Shown here one piece after another: positions 10,839 through 23,300 of a stretch of 64,000 nt of DNA (the first letter of the stretch is position 1; each line of letters begins with the position of its first letter). A program made the position numbers and the translations under genes. Origin of the DNA: Ophiobolus disseminans. Taxonomy: Eukaryota > Ascomycota > Dothideomycetes > Pleosporales > Phaeosphaeriaceae. The notes below the pieces were generated by a model that saw only the letters and a list, made by a program, of their open reading frames with translations, made no database searches and was not told the DNA's origin. Location: assembly GCA_010093685.1 (NCBI GenBank), contig MU006222.1, forward strand, positions 558,001 to 622,000, in the 5' to 3' direction.

Positions 10839-12662
10839 CTAGGTTTGCCTATTGGCTCTAAAATAGTCCGCCGAAGAAGCAGGCTTGTCAACTGGAATTG
10901 CCTCCAAGCAGAACTTGAATATTTCGCCGCCCGTCGTAGCAGGAACATCAGCATCAAACCGTCGGCATTTGAGTCGCTGCGACGTGTTAGACCCTATTGG
11001 ATCTGGTAGCATGACTTCCTCCTCTGGCGCCTGGAAATAGAAGTCCACTCTCTCCTCTTCGAGCATGAGAGATGTTAATGACGGCCAGCCAAAGCCACTG
11101 ATGAGTCTATAGGCACTTATCGTGAAGCCGAGATCCTCGTTTGCCTTTGCGTATCGGACCAAGACAAAGAAGGAGCCGTGGCCGTCAATGTCCACATCTT
11201 GCGTGTCAAACTTTAACCCGACGGTGTATGTGGAGCCAACCTTGAATGAGTCGGGCTTCCAAGCGCCAAAGTCAATGTAAAGGGTGTCTGATTGAGTTGG
11301 AAAGCATATATTTCCTGTTGCCTCCACGTACGAAATGAGGAAGTATGGTACTCTTTCGGTAATCTGTAAATCAACACCACTGACCGAACAAGAGAAGACG
11401 TCGTCACCATCATGTCGATGTACAGCTGTAGCTCCCGAAGTTTCGATGTACATCGTCTTAGGACGGCTTTCACGAAAAGTATCTTTTTCAAGAAGCAGAG
11501 GACGAGTCTGGCGAGGACTTCGATGGAACAAGTCTGCGTTTTGGTGTGACTGATATAAAGGAATTGTGAGCACGCAACCGCTTAAGCGATGCCGGGAACG
11601 CTTATCTGTACATGCCAGAGCTGCCAGTACTCCCGTTCCTTGCATGTAGGGAATGTCGATGACTCGTAAAGTGACATGGAGTCCAAGATTTGTTAAGGAG
11701 TAATGTAGGGTGATAGACGTTGTCGGGTGCCTCTCAAGGGGAAATTGACAACGTAGACGATAACCATTCTTGTGTTCAAGAGGAGTTCGGGCCAAGCATC
11801 CGGTCATTTGCTCCTTTACGTGCGTTCCCTCGATTCCGTAGTTCCATGCAAATAAAGTATGGTCATCTGTGGCTTCCATGATGGCAGCTTGTAGCCGAGC
11901 AAATGCTTTGTCGCCCTCACCGTAGAGTAGTGGCATGTTGACATCGAACAGTCCGAGAAGACAATACGCCATATCTTCTCGACGAGTAGTGACTCGACCA
12001 GCTGCCCAGCTCATCCTTTCCGCCACCGAACGACGATTTTGCTTCCCAGCGACGTTGATGATGTGGGGGTCGATATTAGTAATATTAGATATCAGGGTAG
12101 GAAACATTTGATCCCTTCCAGACTGCGACCACGGAGATGAAAACATGGGACAGTTGTTGTTAACCCCATCACGTTCCCAGCGACCCCCTAGGAACTTCCA
12201 GTCGCGATCGTAGAACTTAATCTCTCTTGGAGCGAGTAGTTCTTGAAGTGTCCAGCCACGAGTGAACCAACGAGCCTGGCGCATGGAATCTGCCGTAGTA
12301 CTCCAAGAGGAATGTTTCGATACATCGCTCAAGTACACGTAGCACATTTCAGCGTGTTTGTACCACCGATACATGGAGTTGATGGCTTCGCTGAGTTCAG
12401 CCGATGACTTCTTGTCGATGCAGCACGTATCGATCCAAGCATAGCGATGGCCTTCCTCGGCGGCGAGACGGCAACAGGTCCGGATCTTAGCTACGGCGCT
12501 GTCCTCCCCTTGCCTCCATATCTTCTTCGAGTGCACTCGCTGCTCATAATCCGCAAGAACAACCTCGTTCTGTCCCCAAGTGTGAGATAAGATTGCGTAT
12601 TTTGGGATGGCCTTGTCGAAGAACTCCTCCAGCTGCAGATTCGCTGTGTTGATTAACCGCAT
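10839..12662 (-). CDS. HET-domain (heterokaryon incompatibility) protein
   Basis: One uninterrupted exon of 607 residues. The N-terminus opens MRLINT, and the three classic HET blocks are all present: YAILSHTW at about 22-29, YAWIDTCCID at 74-83 and RGWTLQELLAP at 135-145. An NTDPHII-type linker and GRVTTRREDMAYCLLGLFD, then LLYGEGDKAFARLQ, follow in the usual order. The C-terminal ~350 residues are beta-rich, of the type commonly found after HET in this subfamily. HET proteins trigger cell death after fusion of incompatible hyphae or act in allorecognition; whether this copy does so is unknown. The gene is intact, with no stop or frameshift. Confidence 0.92.
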   Translation of the reverse strand: MRLINTANLQLEEFFDKAIPKYAILSHTWGQNEVVLADYEQRVHSKKIWRQGEDSAVAKIRTCCRLAAEEGHRYAWIDTCCIDKKSSAELSEAINSMYRWYKHAEMCYVYLSDVSKHSSWSTTADSMRQARWFTRGWTLQELLAPREIKFYDRDWKFLGGRWERDGVNNNCPMFSSPWSQSGRDQMFPTLISNITNIDPHIINVAGKQNRRSVAERMSWAAGRVTTRREDMAYCLLGLFDVNMPLLYGEGDKAFARLQAAIMEATDDHTLFAWNYGIEGTHVKEQMTGCLARTPLEHKNGYRLRCQFPLERHPTTSITLHYSLTNLGLHVTLRVIDIPYMQGTGVLAALACTDKRSRHRLSGCVLTIPLYQSHQNADLFHRSPRQTRPLLLEKDTFRESRPKTMYIETSGATAVHRHDGDDVFSCSVSGVDLQITERVPYFLISYVEATGNICFPTQSDTLYIDFGAWKPDSFKVGSTYTVGLKFDTQDVDIDGHGSFFVLVRYAKANEDLGFTISAYRLISGFGWPSLTSLMLEEERVDFYFQAPEEEVMLPDPIGSNTSQRLKCRRFDADVPATTGGEIFKFCLEAIPVDKPASSADYFRANRQT

Positions 12663-13332
12663 TATGTATGGAGGATTCCGAGGGACACTTGATCGTGAGT
12701 AACCTTGAAGTAGCTGATGCGTAGAGAAAGCAACACTATGCTGAGGCTGTAGTGGGGAAGGCGCGGGTAGCTAGCTAAAGAAAGTCATCGCTTACAAAGC
12801 AGACACCCACCATACGTTGATGCCACGCTCGTATGCACACCTGCAAAACTTGTCATGAAGTCTCACAGCGAAGTCATCAAGAGCTGCTTGTCGAGCGACT
12901 CTCAAGAGGCATCACGTCAAATAAGCGTGCACGAATCTTGCATGTTCATATTAGGTATTGAGCTCGCAACGTGTAAATCATCTGACATTTCAAGAATGCT
13001 TCGGACTTTTTAGCCTCTCGGTGAACAATTCATCCTTCCCAATGCGTGCCTGTGTATGCTTGGCTTTTCCTTAACGTGACAAACGAAAAATGACGTGGAT
13101 ATAGTAAGAACAAAAAAGAAGGAGCTGGCGAAGAGATGATCGCTGTGCGTCGTGCAAAAAGCATGAGAAGGATAGCGGGAGTGCTCGCGAAATGGCGGCA
13201 TCGTAGGCCTCGTGACAAACAAAATCAAAGTCGGCATCTGGGTGATATGCACCGCGACCGGTGAAAAAGACAGTACAATGACATGCTGAAGGGGAAAGGA
13301 TGTGTGTGGTCGATGGCCAGACCATGTGATCA
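12663..13332. other. Promoter region of the HET gene and 3' flank of the SFL1-like gene
   Basis: 670 bp; the small frames here overlap on both strands without family features. Nothing specific is seen. Confidence 0.5.
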
Positions 13333-15386
13333 TCATTGCATCCTCTTTCTCTTCCTCGCATCTTCGGGTTCGTCTTCATCCGCTCGTTCAGCAGTCTCTG
13401 CAGGGTTGAGTAGCGAATGCACGTTTGACGCCATACTGGACCGACGGGTTGGCGGTCCAGGTGTGTCGATCCCTTTGAAAGGATATCTTGCTCCGGGCAG
13501 GGCCCACCCGCTCTCAGCACTCAAAGTAGACGGCGTATTATCGTTCGTAAAGGGCGGAGTACCTTGTCTACTCGACTGCTGCCGCCTGGGTCCGCGGGGT
13601 AACTGATAACTTTCTAAAGCATCACGGAGCTGCTGGTCTCCGCCTCCAATGGGTGTCCGATGCGGTGAAGAGGGCCACTGGGTGGAATTGTGACCCGAAG
13701 CATACGGCGAGTGCGCTGGACCAGGTGGAGGCGGCTGTGGCTGCCAACCATGGGTGCGGATATCTGCCGAGGTATGCCGCCTATTGAGATTATAGGGCGG
13801 GGATGAGCTGCTCGCCAGATTGTTCCCCAGATTTGCATTTCCACCCGGATGCTGGATCAAAGGTGGAGGCGGTGGGGGTGGCTGGTGGGACACTGGGGTT
13901 CTGGCTGAAGATGGGGAGTAATTACCCGTTCCTATTGAGCCGAAACGTCGCGGAGAAATCGCAATATGGGCCGGAACCGGAGGCTTATATGGCGCTTGAC
14001 GCGAAATACTTGCCAATGAGCCTCTCCGTGAGTCTATTAGATTGTCCATAGGGACTTGCCGGGGCGAAAGAGGGGGTCCGTTGTTGTGGTCGACTTGCAT
14101 AAAGTAGGGTTGGCGTGCAGAGAGTGGCTCTTCTGGCGCCTCCAAGGCACGTAACATCTCGGAATGACGACTAATGTCACGTTGCATCAAAGCCACTGGT
14201 GGTAGAGTGAGCATGTCGCTCAGATAAGGTTTAAGCGGTGGTACGTACCATCCTTGTGTATTGGATTTTCCGGGTCTGGCACCATGGCCATAATATAATT
14301 TGTGAGCTCCTGATTCCACTAATGGCACATTAGCTGATGTAGATCCGGTCTCGACGCATCGGCATACCTGGTGACATCGCACCATACCCTCCATTACGAC
14401 CAGAGTCTTTTGATTGAGGTAGGCACATGTGTCTTCTGACCGCTGCATTCGCGAATGCATATCGTACAGATTATGCTCGAGGACGTTGAGGCGTGACTCG
14501 ACTGGGTCCGGCATCGGTTCGTTTGGTTGAACGGTTGGCGGACCGGTTGGCAGTTTGGGTGCTGAAAACGAGTCGCGGTGGATGAGCGCGTGGCGCGACG
14601 CACGTCGCTTGATCTCGCGCAGGCCAACCAGGTCCCCGCGCTTGAAATTGCCATTGCCGTGCTTGAATTCCCACAACGGCGAGTCTGGAGAGCCAGTGTG
14701 GAAGACATCGCTCACTTGGACCCAGTCAGCACGCCATTTGCGCCTCCAGGTCAAACTGCCGAAACGTACCTTTGTGAAAGCCGTACATGTTCAATTGTCG
14801 GACAAAAGAGGAAATGTTGGTATGCTTGAAGTATGATCTGCAGGGTCGGTTAGCTATATTAAAAAGGCCATAGCTCCAGATGCACGTACGACAGGACTTT
14901 GGAGAATTCACTGGACGGTGACATGACAAAGCTCTCGTTGGTGCTTGACCATGAGATGAGGTGCTGGATGCCTTGGTCTTCGAGCATACTGCGCGCGCAT
15001 CAGTTTCGCGTTCTAAGCAGGCAGGCAGTGTTGGAGGCGACCCACTTGTACAGCTTATGTATAAATGCCGTCTGAACTACCTTGGGCTGCTGTGCAGCCG
15101 CTGCGGCGCCAACCGCAGTCGCCGAGCCGCCATTGGGCGAAGTGTTGCCCGAGTCTCCGTTGATGCGCCCGTGGTCGTGGAGCGTGCTGCTTCGCTCTGC
15201 GCCCGAACCGTTCAGGGTTGGTGGGCCCATTGACGATGTCGGGGTTGGGGAGATGTCCATGGGGTCTCTCGGCGGCGCCAGCGTCGAGGCGGAAGACGGT
15301 AGGATTGGTATCGACTTGTGCATATTGGGATTGTGCGGGTCGGGCGAGAAGGGGCTCCGTCGAGCTTCTGCGACAGACGCCATCAT
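13333..15386 (-). CDS. SFL1: HSF-type transcription factor, SFL1-like
   Basis: Six exons on the minus strand: 15046-15386, 14890-14988, 14770-14837, 14368-14714, 14249-14318 and 13333-14195, encoding 595 residues. The HSF DNA-binding domain starts near residue 104 (VQTAFIHKLY), continues through SYFKHTNISSFVRQLNMYGF and ends with FKRGDLVGLREIKRRASRHA. The FHTGSPDSPLWEFKHGNG wing is the SFL1 type, unlike HSF1, and no response-regulator domain follows, which argues against SKN7. Two small introns (49 and 53 nt) sit inside an otherwise open frame; removing them restores the helix EL TNYIMAMVPDPENP-like segment before MQRDISRHSEMLRALE. The C-terminus is Pro/Ser-rich. SFL1 proteins repress or activate adhesion and stress genes in the nucleus. 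Confidence 0.85.
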
Positions 15387-16757
15387 GGCGGGCGGGAATC
15401 GTGACGCGCTGGTGTTGGGATGTTGGGCTGCTAGGTCAAGATGGCGCCTCAGGAACTTTCAAGTAGGGGATTCGCTATCTAACAACTGCTCGACAACGGG
15501 CAACAGGCGAGGGCTCCGCAGATAGTGCGCGAGAGGACGCGGTGCAGGGCCCTGGTGTGTGGGATCAAAAGGTGCGAGGGTGCGGAGAGAGTGCGGAGGA
15601 GCATGCGATATGGATGGCCAACGGCGTGCGGAGTAGCTGCACCGACTAGAAGAATCTAGGGCGAAATATTCGTTTCTAGCGCAGTCGCGAGGGCTGGCAG
15701 TCGTTCGTCCCAGAGCTGCTGGGCTGGCAGTCCGGTGCGTCTTGGTCGGATCGGGAGCGTCGAGGCTTCGCAAGCTGGAAAGGAGCTGCAGCACACGCAA
15801 CTCGTCGATCGTTGAGCAGGGTCGGCTGGAGCGCCCGAGCGTCTATCAAAGCGCTGATCTGATACCCCCGATCTCTGCAGATGCCCATATGTGACATGCA
15901 GAGTGCACAGGCAGCAGGAGGACAGATGGCCGCGGCGGGGGGATGGGGAGGAGGCAGGGCGAAGGAGGATTCCTGCGGCGGTGGGTTGCAGAAGTACAAG
16001 CCACGACAGCTGAGGCGGAGACGAGCAACGTACTCCCTACTCGTGCCGTCTATGGGGCAGCCGAAGTGAGTTGGGATGGGGACCGATGTCTCTCAGCGTT
16101 TGAGGGCGTCTATGGGTCTCAGCACAGAGGGCCAGCTGTCATCCAACGCGAGGGCCGGTCATGTTCAAATGCAATTCTGGGCTCGATCCTGCGCATGACA
16201 GGCCGTGAGCGACAAGCAGATGCTATCGAACGCCTGCCGGATTCGCACCGTTCATGTCGACGGCCACCTCCACCTCGAGCAGCCGAACTGCTTCCGCCGT
16301 AGCAGGGGTGCCTTCAGCGCCAAGAGGGCCCCTTGTGCTGCCCGCGACGTCGGCCAGACGCATGCCCAACTGAAACACTCGACTCGGCAATAGGCCGCCG
16401 TGGTATCGCTGTAGCGCTGCTGAGATTGCCCACCAACACCGATGCTCGTACCCAGATGGTCCGCCCTCCGACAGCTCGCGCAACCTGCTGCGCGCCTGCG
16501 ACCGGGTAGCAGGCTAGGCCTTGACGTGCAGGCCAGACGCTAGCCCGCCACGCGGAGGGGTCTCCCACCGTGCGTGCGCGACCCTCTTGTCGATCGGCGC
16601 AAACGAGGAGCGGTCCGCAGATATGCCTTGTGTGACCGCGTCCGTGCTGAATCTTGTCCACGACCGTCGTCGCTGCACGAGTCGCCATCCGACGCTTCTT
16701 CTCGCCGTTGCTGTCAGCCCGTGTTAGATTTCCGGATGAAATCGGTGCTGTCTGTTT
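15387..16757. promoter_or_regulatory. Long divergent promoter region between SFL1-like and F-box genes
   Basis: 1.37 kb separates two start codons facing away from each other. It is GC-rich and gives many spurious frames on both strands. Long upstream regions are usual for SFL1-class regulators. I could not pick out specific sites. Confidence 0.5.
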
Positions 16758-18473
16758 ATGGAGGCCGACGCGCTGATCGCAGCGTTTAGGCGCATCCGGA
16801 CAAATGACTCGAGGCGGGAGGCTATACAGGCCCTGGTCGACGAGTTGACTCCCTACGAATTGCGCACCCTTCAACACATCACCGCTGCCCGCTCGTTCCA
16901 GCTCGACATCATTGGGCAGCTTCCCGTAGAGCTTGTGGCTCAGGTGTTTACCCATCTCGACACCTCGACTCCCTACCGCCTGCAGCGCGTAAGTGCAGGT
17001 ACATGATTTATACGTGTGACACGAGTCATCTACATCGATCACCTGACTAATGCCCTGAAGGTATCTAGGCGATGGCATCACATCTTGCAGAGCCCCGATG
17101 TCCTCAAAAGAAGTCTAACTTCTTGGTCTGGCAACACATTGGACTTACAGGGCGCCGAGCGCAGCCTGCTCGAGTCGAAGGCCAAGCATATTCAAATGTT
17201 CCGCCAGGGAGACCCCAGTAGCCACTTCACAGTACACCTCAACGATCCGCGTGGTTATGCTACTCTGGTGGAGGATACTCTTGCCTGGTCCAGGGTATCT
17301 GGGCACGACCACACAGCCCGCGCCATCTACCTCTTCAATATCAGCACATGGACTCTTCACACCCTCAATGGAGATGCGCGTGAGAAAGTAGCGGCACTCT
17401 TTGCGTCTGACAAGCTTGTGGGCTTTGCCACGAACGGCACTGTCTGCTACGTCTGGAGTCTTCAAACCCGTGAAAAACGACGATTCCGAGTACCCAACCC
17501 TGCACTGTTTAAGACTATCACCTGCCGTGGTACTATGGTTGTTTGTGCAGCATGCCTCGTCGACCATGCTCTAGTCTATATCTGGGACTATCGGACTCAG
17601 CAAGGCAGGTCCTTTACCATTAGCTATGACTCTGCTCTATTTGTCCGCGCTACTCCCGAGTAGGTTGTTTCAAGAACAGAGTAACTCACCCCAAGATTGC
17701 TAATACCCATTAGATGCACGCATCATTATGCCCTAGCTCTTCTCCTTCAGCCTGAAGACGAGCACATCATCGTATTTGCCAATGAACGCTGCGCCACTCA
17801 TTACTTGCACAGCTCTGACATGTTCACCACGCTTCGCTACGGTCGATTCAAATATACAGGAGAGTGTGTCGCAGAGTCAGGCTTGACTTTGGACCTAGTG
17901 CGGGCTTCGTTCCACATGCTCGGCAACCAGCTTACGCCAGTGGGTCGTGATGGAATCTTTCGAATGACCATAGCGCCTGGTGGGAGTTTGCAATTCGACG
18001 AGAATCTCTTCAAATTCACTGAACCGCGACCTGCTACTCACAAAGGTGAGCTTTGGGCCAACGACTCATTGTACTGGTGGAAGGATGTCTTGTTCGAACT
18101 TAAAGACCCCGAAGCAGGTATACTCCACGGTCCGATCCTTGTGCACCTGGGTACAACGTATGTGACGAAATGTTTTTATGCATCGCAATAGTTGCAACCA
18201 GTCTATCACCACCACAATTCGCTAACCTCTACCGGCAATAGGTCTCACCCCAAGCCCATTACTCGGAAGGATGCTCGTAGAAGTACTTATGCAGACCACG
18301 TACCCTCAGTCATGGACAACCAAGAGCGTATTTATCTCAATGATCGGTACATTATCCGCGTAGGGGTGGCCGATCTTGAGGTACTGTGCTTCGATGAATC
18401 TTCTCAGCATAGAAACTATAGCGAATCTTTTTTCAACATCGGGTCATTGCAGGTAATCGACGGTGCTACGTAG
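16758..18473 (+). CDS. F-box protein with a possible C-terminal beta-propeller-like region
   Basis: Four exons, 16758-16988, 17061-17659, 17714-18157 and 18242-18473, encode 501 residues. The F-box begins near residue 53 as IIGQLPVELVAQVFTHLD and is completed across intron 1 by LQRVSRRWHHILQSPDVLK, with the typical Trp. The rest contains repeated strand patterns such as LVGFATNGTVCYVWSL and ALVYIWDYRTQQG, resembling degenerate WD/kelch-like blades. The protein is probably a substrate adaptor of an SCF ubiquitin ligase, through Skp1 binding by the F-box. The substrate is unknown. The last intron was placed at AC|GTATGT because only that choice rejoins the downstream frame. Confidence 0.82.
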
Positions 18474-18831
18474 TAGTTGTGGCAAAGTGACATGGGCTCA
18501 ACGGAAATGAATTGATGCTCAGTCAAGATATCGAACAGGCTCGACGAGTTGCTCAAGCGCAATGCTACAACACTTTCACACGCTCTGTATAAGTACATAT
18601 GCATCGTAAAAGAACCCTGCCCGCCTCGCTTCACGCCACGATCTTCTTAGCGCAATGACATCGATTGGGCGCGGGGTGATTGGAGCCCCACCATCGGCCA
18701 ACCCCGACCTTCCTCTTCGTGTTTGACTGCGGCCTAGGTACCCAAGAAATTTTCTGAAGCACTTCATAGCGTTCTCAAACCCTCCAGATCTCACTCACCC
18801 CAACTTTCGGTTGGCGACAAAAGCATTCAAC
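18474..18831. other. Spacer between F-box gene and XPT1
   Basis: 358 bp; 3' flank of one gene and promoter of the next. Nothing specific is seen. Confidence 0.5.
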
Positions 18832-19784
18832 ATGGTTGAGAAGCTATACGTAACGTACAACCAGGTATGTATTCGGGCATTACTTTGGTCGCACAACAAG
18901 GCGCGCACGCGCATTCGGTACAGTCGTGTACCGCTGGAAAATGTCCTCGAACATGCAGCGAAGCGCAAAGGTGCATGAGCTTCATGCTTCAGCTGCGTAT
19001 AATACATCACATATAGGCGCACGACCTTGGACTTTATTATGCGCCTTACACACACTACGTCGAATCCAAGGCTAACCAACATTTTCTCACCAGGTCCACA
19101 AGCTGTGCCAAGAAGCAGCAGACCAGATCCTCAATGAGTTCAAGCCCAACCTCATGATCGCCATCGGCGGCGGCGGCTACGTTCCCGCGCGCATCCTCCG
19201 GTACCTTTACCCCAGCTTTCCCCCCAGCTTTACCACGACACCCACCTAACGCAATGACAGCTCCTTCCTCAAGAAAGAAAACACGCCCAACATCCCCATC
19301 CAAGCCATCGGCCTCTCCCTCTACGAGCAACTCGGCACAGACTCCGAAGTCGAAATCCCAGGCACAAAAGTAACTCGCACGCAATGGCTCGACCTGTCGT
19401 CCCTCGAAATGGCGAACCTGATCGGCAAAAACGTCCTCATTGTCGACGAGGTCGACGACACGCGAACGACGCTGGAATACGCGGTCCGCGAACTCGAAAA
19501 GGACGTCGAGGCCGCCGTGCAGAAGCTCGGACGCCAGGGCGAGAAGACGAATTTCAGCATCTTTGTCCTGCACAACAAGGATAAGCCCAAGAAGGGAAAT
19601 CTGCCCCAGGACATCCTCAAGGGCAGGTATAGTGCCGCCAGGACCGTGGGCGATGTCTGGATTAATTATCCGTGGGAGGCTACGTACGTACCCGCGGAAT
19701 GAGGTATCGACTTGAAGTGCTAACAGACTTTACAGCGACATCGACGAGCACGACCGCATGTCGCGGGAGCAGGAGTCGAAATAG
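18832..19784 (+). CDS. XPT1: Xanthine phosphoribosyltransferase
   Basis: Four exons, 18832-18864, 19094-19200, 19261-19683 and 19736-19784, encode 203 residues. The start MVEKLYVTYNQVHKLCQEAA, the loop LMIAIGGGGYVPARILRSFL and the PRPP-binding motif VLIVDEVDDTRTT (about residues 105-117) are those of fungal XPT1. The tail WINYPWEATDIDEHDRMSRE is also characteristic. The enzyme transfers the phosphoribosyl group of PRPP to xanthine (some members also hypoxanthine) in cytosolic purine salvage. The first exon has only 11 codons and is followed by an unusually long intron (229 nt); other introns are 52-60 nt. Assignment by motif and length is strong. Confidence 0.9.
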
Positions 19785-20371
19785 GACCATCGAGTCTTGC
19801 AAGAGGCTGAGGGCACGACGATACCAAAAGCATGGGGGCCTTTTCGGCTTGGAAGCATTTGCAGGTTTTGGCATATGGAGTTTTTGGCGGACCGATCTCA
19901 GTTGAAAAGCCGGTTTGAATCAGGCTACCATCTGGTGCGGCATAGAACATCAATGAAATTCATGATTCTCACTCAGCATGACACAAGTCATGCAGATACC
20001 CAGCGTCGTCTGCTTAGTTCTCGCCAACCCACACCACGAACCTCAAGGCATAGTCTCACAAAGTATCACCCAAAGACTCGGATAATTTGAAGAGTGTCAT
20101 AACGTCATGATCATTGCCCAACAGTCCCGATCCTGTCCTCCTAGCATGCGAGATCCTCCAATTGCTTCCACGCCCAATCCTCCTTCGCCCACACAAAAAA
20201 GGGGGTATATGGTTAATTATTATACAAGAAAGCTCAAAACTCCAGTTTTGTACTCGATGCTCTGCAGCTCGTCCGTCTGCATGTGTGTATAGATCATCGC
20301 TATGCAAGTAAACAAACAGAAATGTGTGCGGAGTGCCGCACCGTATACAACGTGTTGAGGGAAGGTCAGCC
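19785..20371. other. 3' flanks of convergent XPT1 and TBC genes
   Basis: 587 bp without a credible gene. Confidence 0.5.
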
Positions 20372-23300
20372 TCATATCCTCATCTTGCGGAACTTTCTCG
20401 ACGCCCTCCGCCGAAGACCGTTCATGGCGCGCTTGGTGCTGTCGTTGTCCGTCTCGTCGTTTTGCTGGGATTGAGGCTTATTTCCTCGGTTACTTCTGAC
20501 CGAAGTTTGGTGCGCTATCCTGTTTTGATCGCGCCAGAACAGCCTCTTTTGGTCGATGACGCTCTGCGATAAGTTGCCGAAACCCTTCTTTACGAATGCG
20601 TGATCATGCAAGATATTGGGGTCCAGGCACGTCCTGGGCAGGTTCTGCACGATCATGAAGATCTCGGGGTCGATGGGCTTGTACTTGCGGATCTCCGGCT
20701 CGCTGAGCTTGAAGATGGCGAGTGCGTAGCGGTAAAGGGCTCGAGGTCCCTCGTATAAGAAAGAGTCCCAGACGCGAAGAACTGTCTCGATAGGTAGGAC
20801 GCCAACGAAGATACTCATGAACCACGATGTGCATGATAGCGCGACCGTCGGTTGCCGCTGGAACTTTGAGTCGGGGTGAGCGTTGGAACCAGCGCCACTG
20901 TTGATGAGATCGGTATCGTTGATGGACACCCAAACTTTCGGAAGGTAGTCCTTGATGAGCATCATGAGGACGTTGACCTCAGTGTTGGCAAGACTACGAG
21001 CGTGTGCGCCAGGAAGATGGTTCTGCGTGATGATAGTGAGCATGACAAATGCCTTTTCCTTATCTTGCTTCAAGAAGAGCAGTAAAAGACCGGCGATAAA
21101 GTTGAGGGATTGGCAGTAGCCGATGCTAGGGTTGTTCAGCGCAAAGCAAGAAAGAACCTCGCGTAGATCCTGGATTAGCTGAGGCTCGTCGGTCGACTCG
21201 CCGTCTAGCAGATCTGTAGCTGGCTCTGGTCGGAAGTGGATGTTGTCAGGGAATGTCCGGTCAAGATCACGCTCAATCGCATCCTTGTCGTCTTTGTTGA
21301 GCTCATCTTGCTTCACTCGTGCTACTAATGTCTTGTAAAGGCCCACCATCTCTTTCTGTGCAAGGGTGTGTTGGCCACCAGAATAGTACCACCACATGGC
21401 GCCGCGCCATTCCGGAGGGTAACCCTTGCGTGCGTAGCGTTTAACCTTTTCGCACATTTCGGGAAATTTTGTCGGGTCGGTTGTTGGCAAGCCCTGTTTC
21501 GACATCAAGGCAATCCATTTGTTTCTCCGACGAGAGATGTGCTCCTCGTATTTAGTTGCCCATGTGTTGTACTGCTGAACATTAATTTTGTCAGAGACTT
21601 TCTTGAAACCATAGCGATCCCTCTCCACGGGACTTGTAGCTTTTCGTACTTGGGGTGAGGCACCGGGAAATCTTTGTGATGACGAAAATGCGGGAGGCGG
21701 TCGCCCTGTCGTAGTCTTCGCACTCATCGGAGCAGCTGAAGCCAGCATACCCAAGTTAAACAGGGCACTCTTTCGGTCATACACACTGGTCGATGCCCGG
21801 CGCGGGATCGTCTCATTCTCGTCCAACTCGGGAAGCGGTTCAGACTTCTTCAATGGGGGAGACTGGAGCCCAGCAAGGTTATCTTTACTAATCGAATCGT
21901 TTGAGATCGTTCTCGACGCGCTGGGTCTTTTGCTGTGCCTTTTGGAATAAGCCTGGATTTCGGCCCAATCGTGACGGGACAGCCGCGCCTTATTTGTTGG
22001 CAGCTGAGGAAGCTTCGAGATGTCGCGCTGAATAGTTGTCATTTGCGAGTGGTTGACATTCCTGCTAGTCGGACGGGGTCTGATATGGTGCGTTTGATTG
22101 AGACGAGGCTTGCTGCTGGATGCACCGAATGCCACAGCTTGCACTGAGATCGACATCCGCCGAGGTAGTTCCTCGCTCGATCGTTGCAAAGCAGCCACTT
22201 GTTGTTGATTCGGTTCATTCATGATGTTTTCGGATTTGTGCGGTTTGGATTGTGCTTGATTTGATTTGATCTGTAGCGGGGGCAGGCGTTTGGTTTGGCT
22301 CTCCTTTCGCTCGGCAAGACCTACATTCGCAGCATCTCCATCAAAGATATCTGTAGCCTCTGAATGTGTCGAGGCGGAAAGGGGATGTTCCACCGACGGC
22401 GTCTTCGTTGGAACCAGATGCTCAGTATTGCTGTCCAAGGGGTCTTGCAAGCGAGAATTGGGCTGCTCGTCCCAGTCTCTGAGGCGGTCAGAAGAATGAA
22501 AGGAGCTGAGCGAGCTCATGTCGCGAGAAGGTGTCTGTGAAAGTCCAGGTGGTTCCAAATCTAAAGTTGTAGGGGAGGAGCTGAGCGGTGCGCGGGTATC
22601 ATTGTTGTCATCTTCATCATAGTAATACGAATCGATAACATCATCGACAGCATCCATGTTGTATTCCTCTTCTGGCGCTTCAGAGGTCTGGATGGTTTCG
22701 GGCGAGTCGTCTCGGTCTCTCAGTCGATCTCGTGATTGATCCCTGGAGTAAATGCTCGCCTGGCGCTCGCTGACGACAGAGCTTCTTGCTGTAACTATAC
22801 TGCTCCTTTCGGTACCGCTTGTTTCTATCAAGTTTGAAGAGGCGTTTGTCCAGCCCGATCTAAAACTTGCACGGGGCTCTTCGCCGCGGAATTGGCGTGG
22901 CGGCGGAGGGTAGTAGTCGGTATGAGACCAATTCGGAACGCCACGGTTCGGTTTGTATGTCCCAGAGAGATTGGCTCGATCATTGCCTCGGAACTGACCG
23001 TAGTCGGGGATGGAGGTAACGGATCTCAGAGGCGGATTGGGCTGAAAGCCTGGTTGTGAGGAGCTAGTGAAACCTCGAGTTCGCTGTGGGGAGATAGGGT
23101 GCGAGACATCCTCGTTGGATGAGTCCCAGTCCGGCCCAGTTGAGTGTACAGGGTTGCTTGCCAAAGGATTGTAGATGGCGCGAAGATCCGGGGAACCGGG
23201 CAGGCTGCCCTGCTGTGCCATTGCGGGACCCATTGTTGGTGAAGCTGCAGACTGATCCGATCGTGGATAGCCATTGCTCAGGTGAAAGGGCGAGGGGGGA

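Noticed and set aside
16314..17081. 255-codon minus-strand frame
   Set aside because: It is antisense to the first exons of the F-box gene, which has family motifs and consistent splicing; the minus frame has none.
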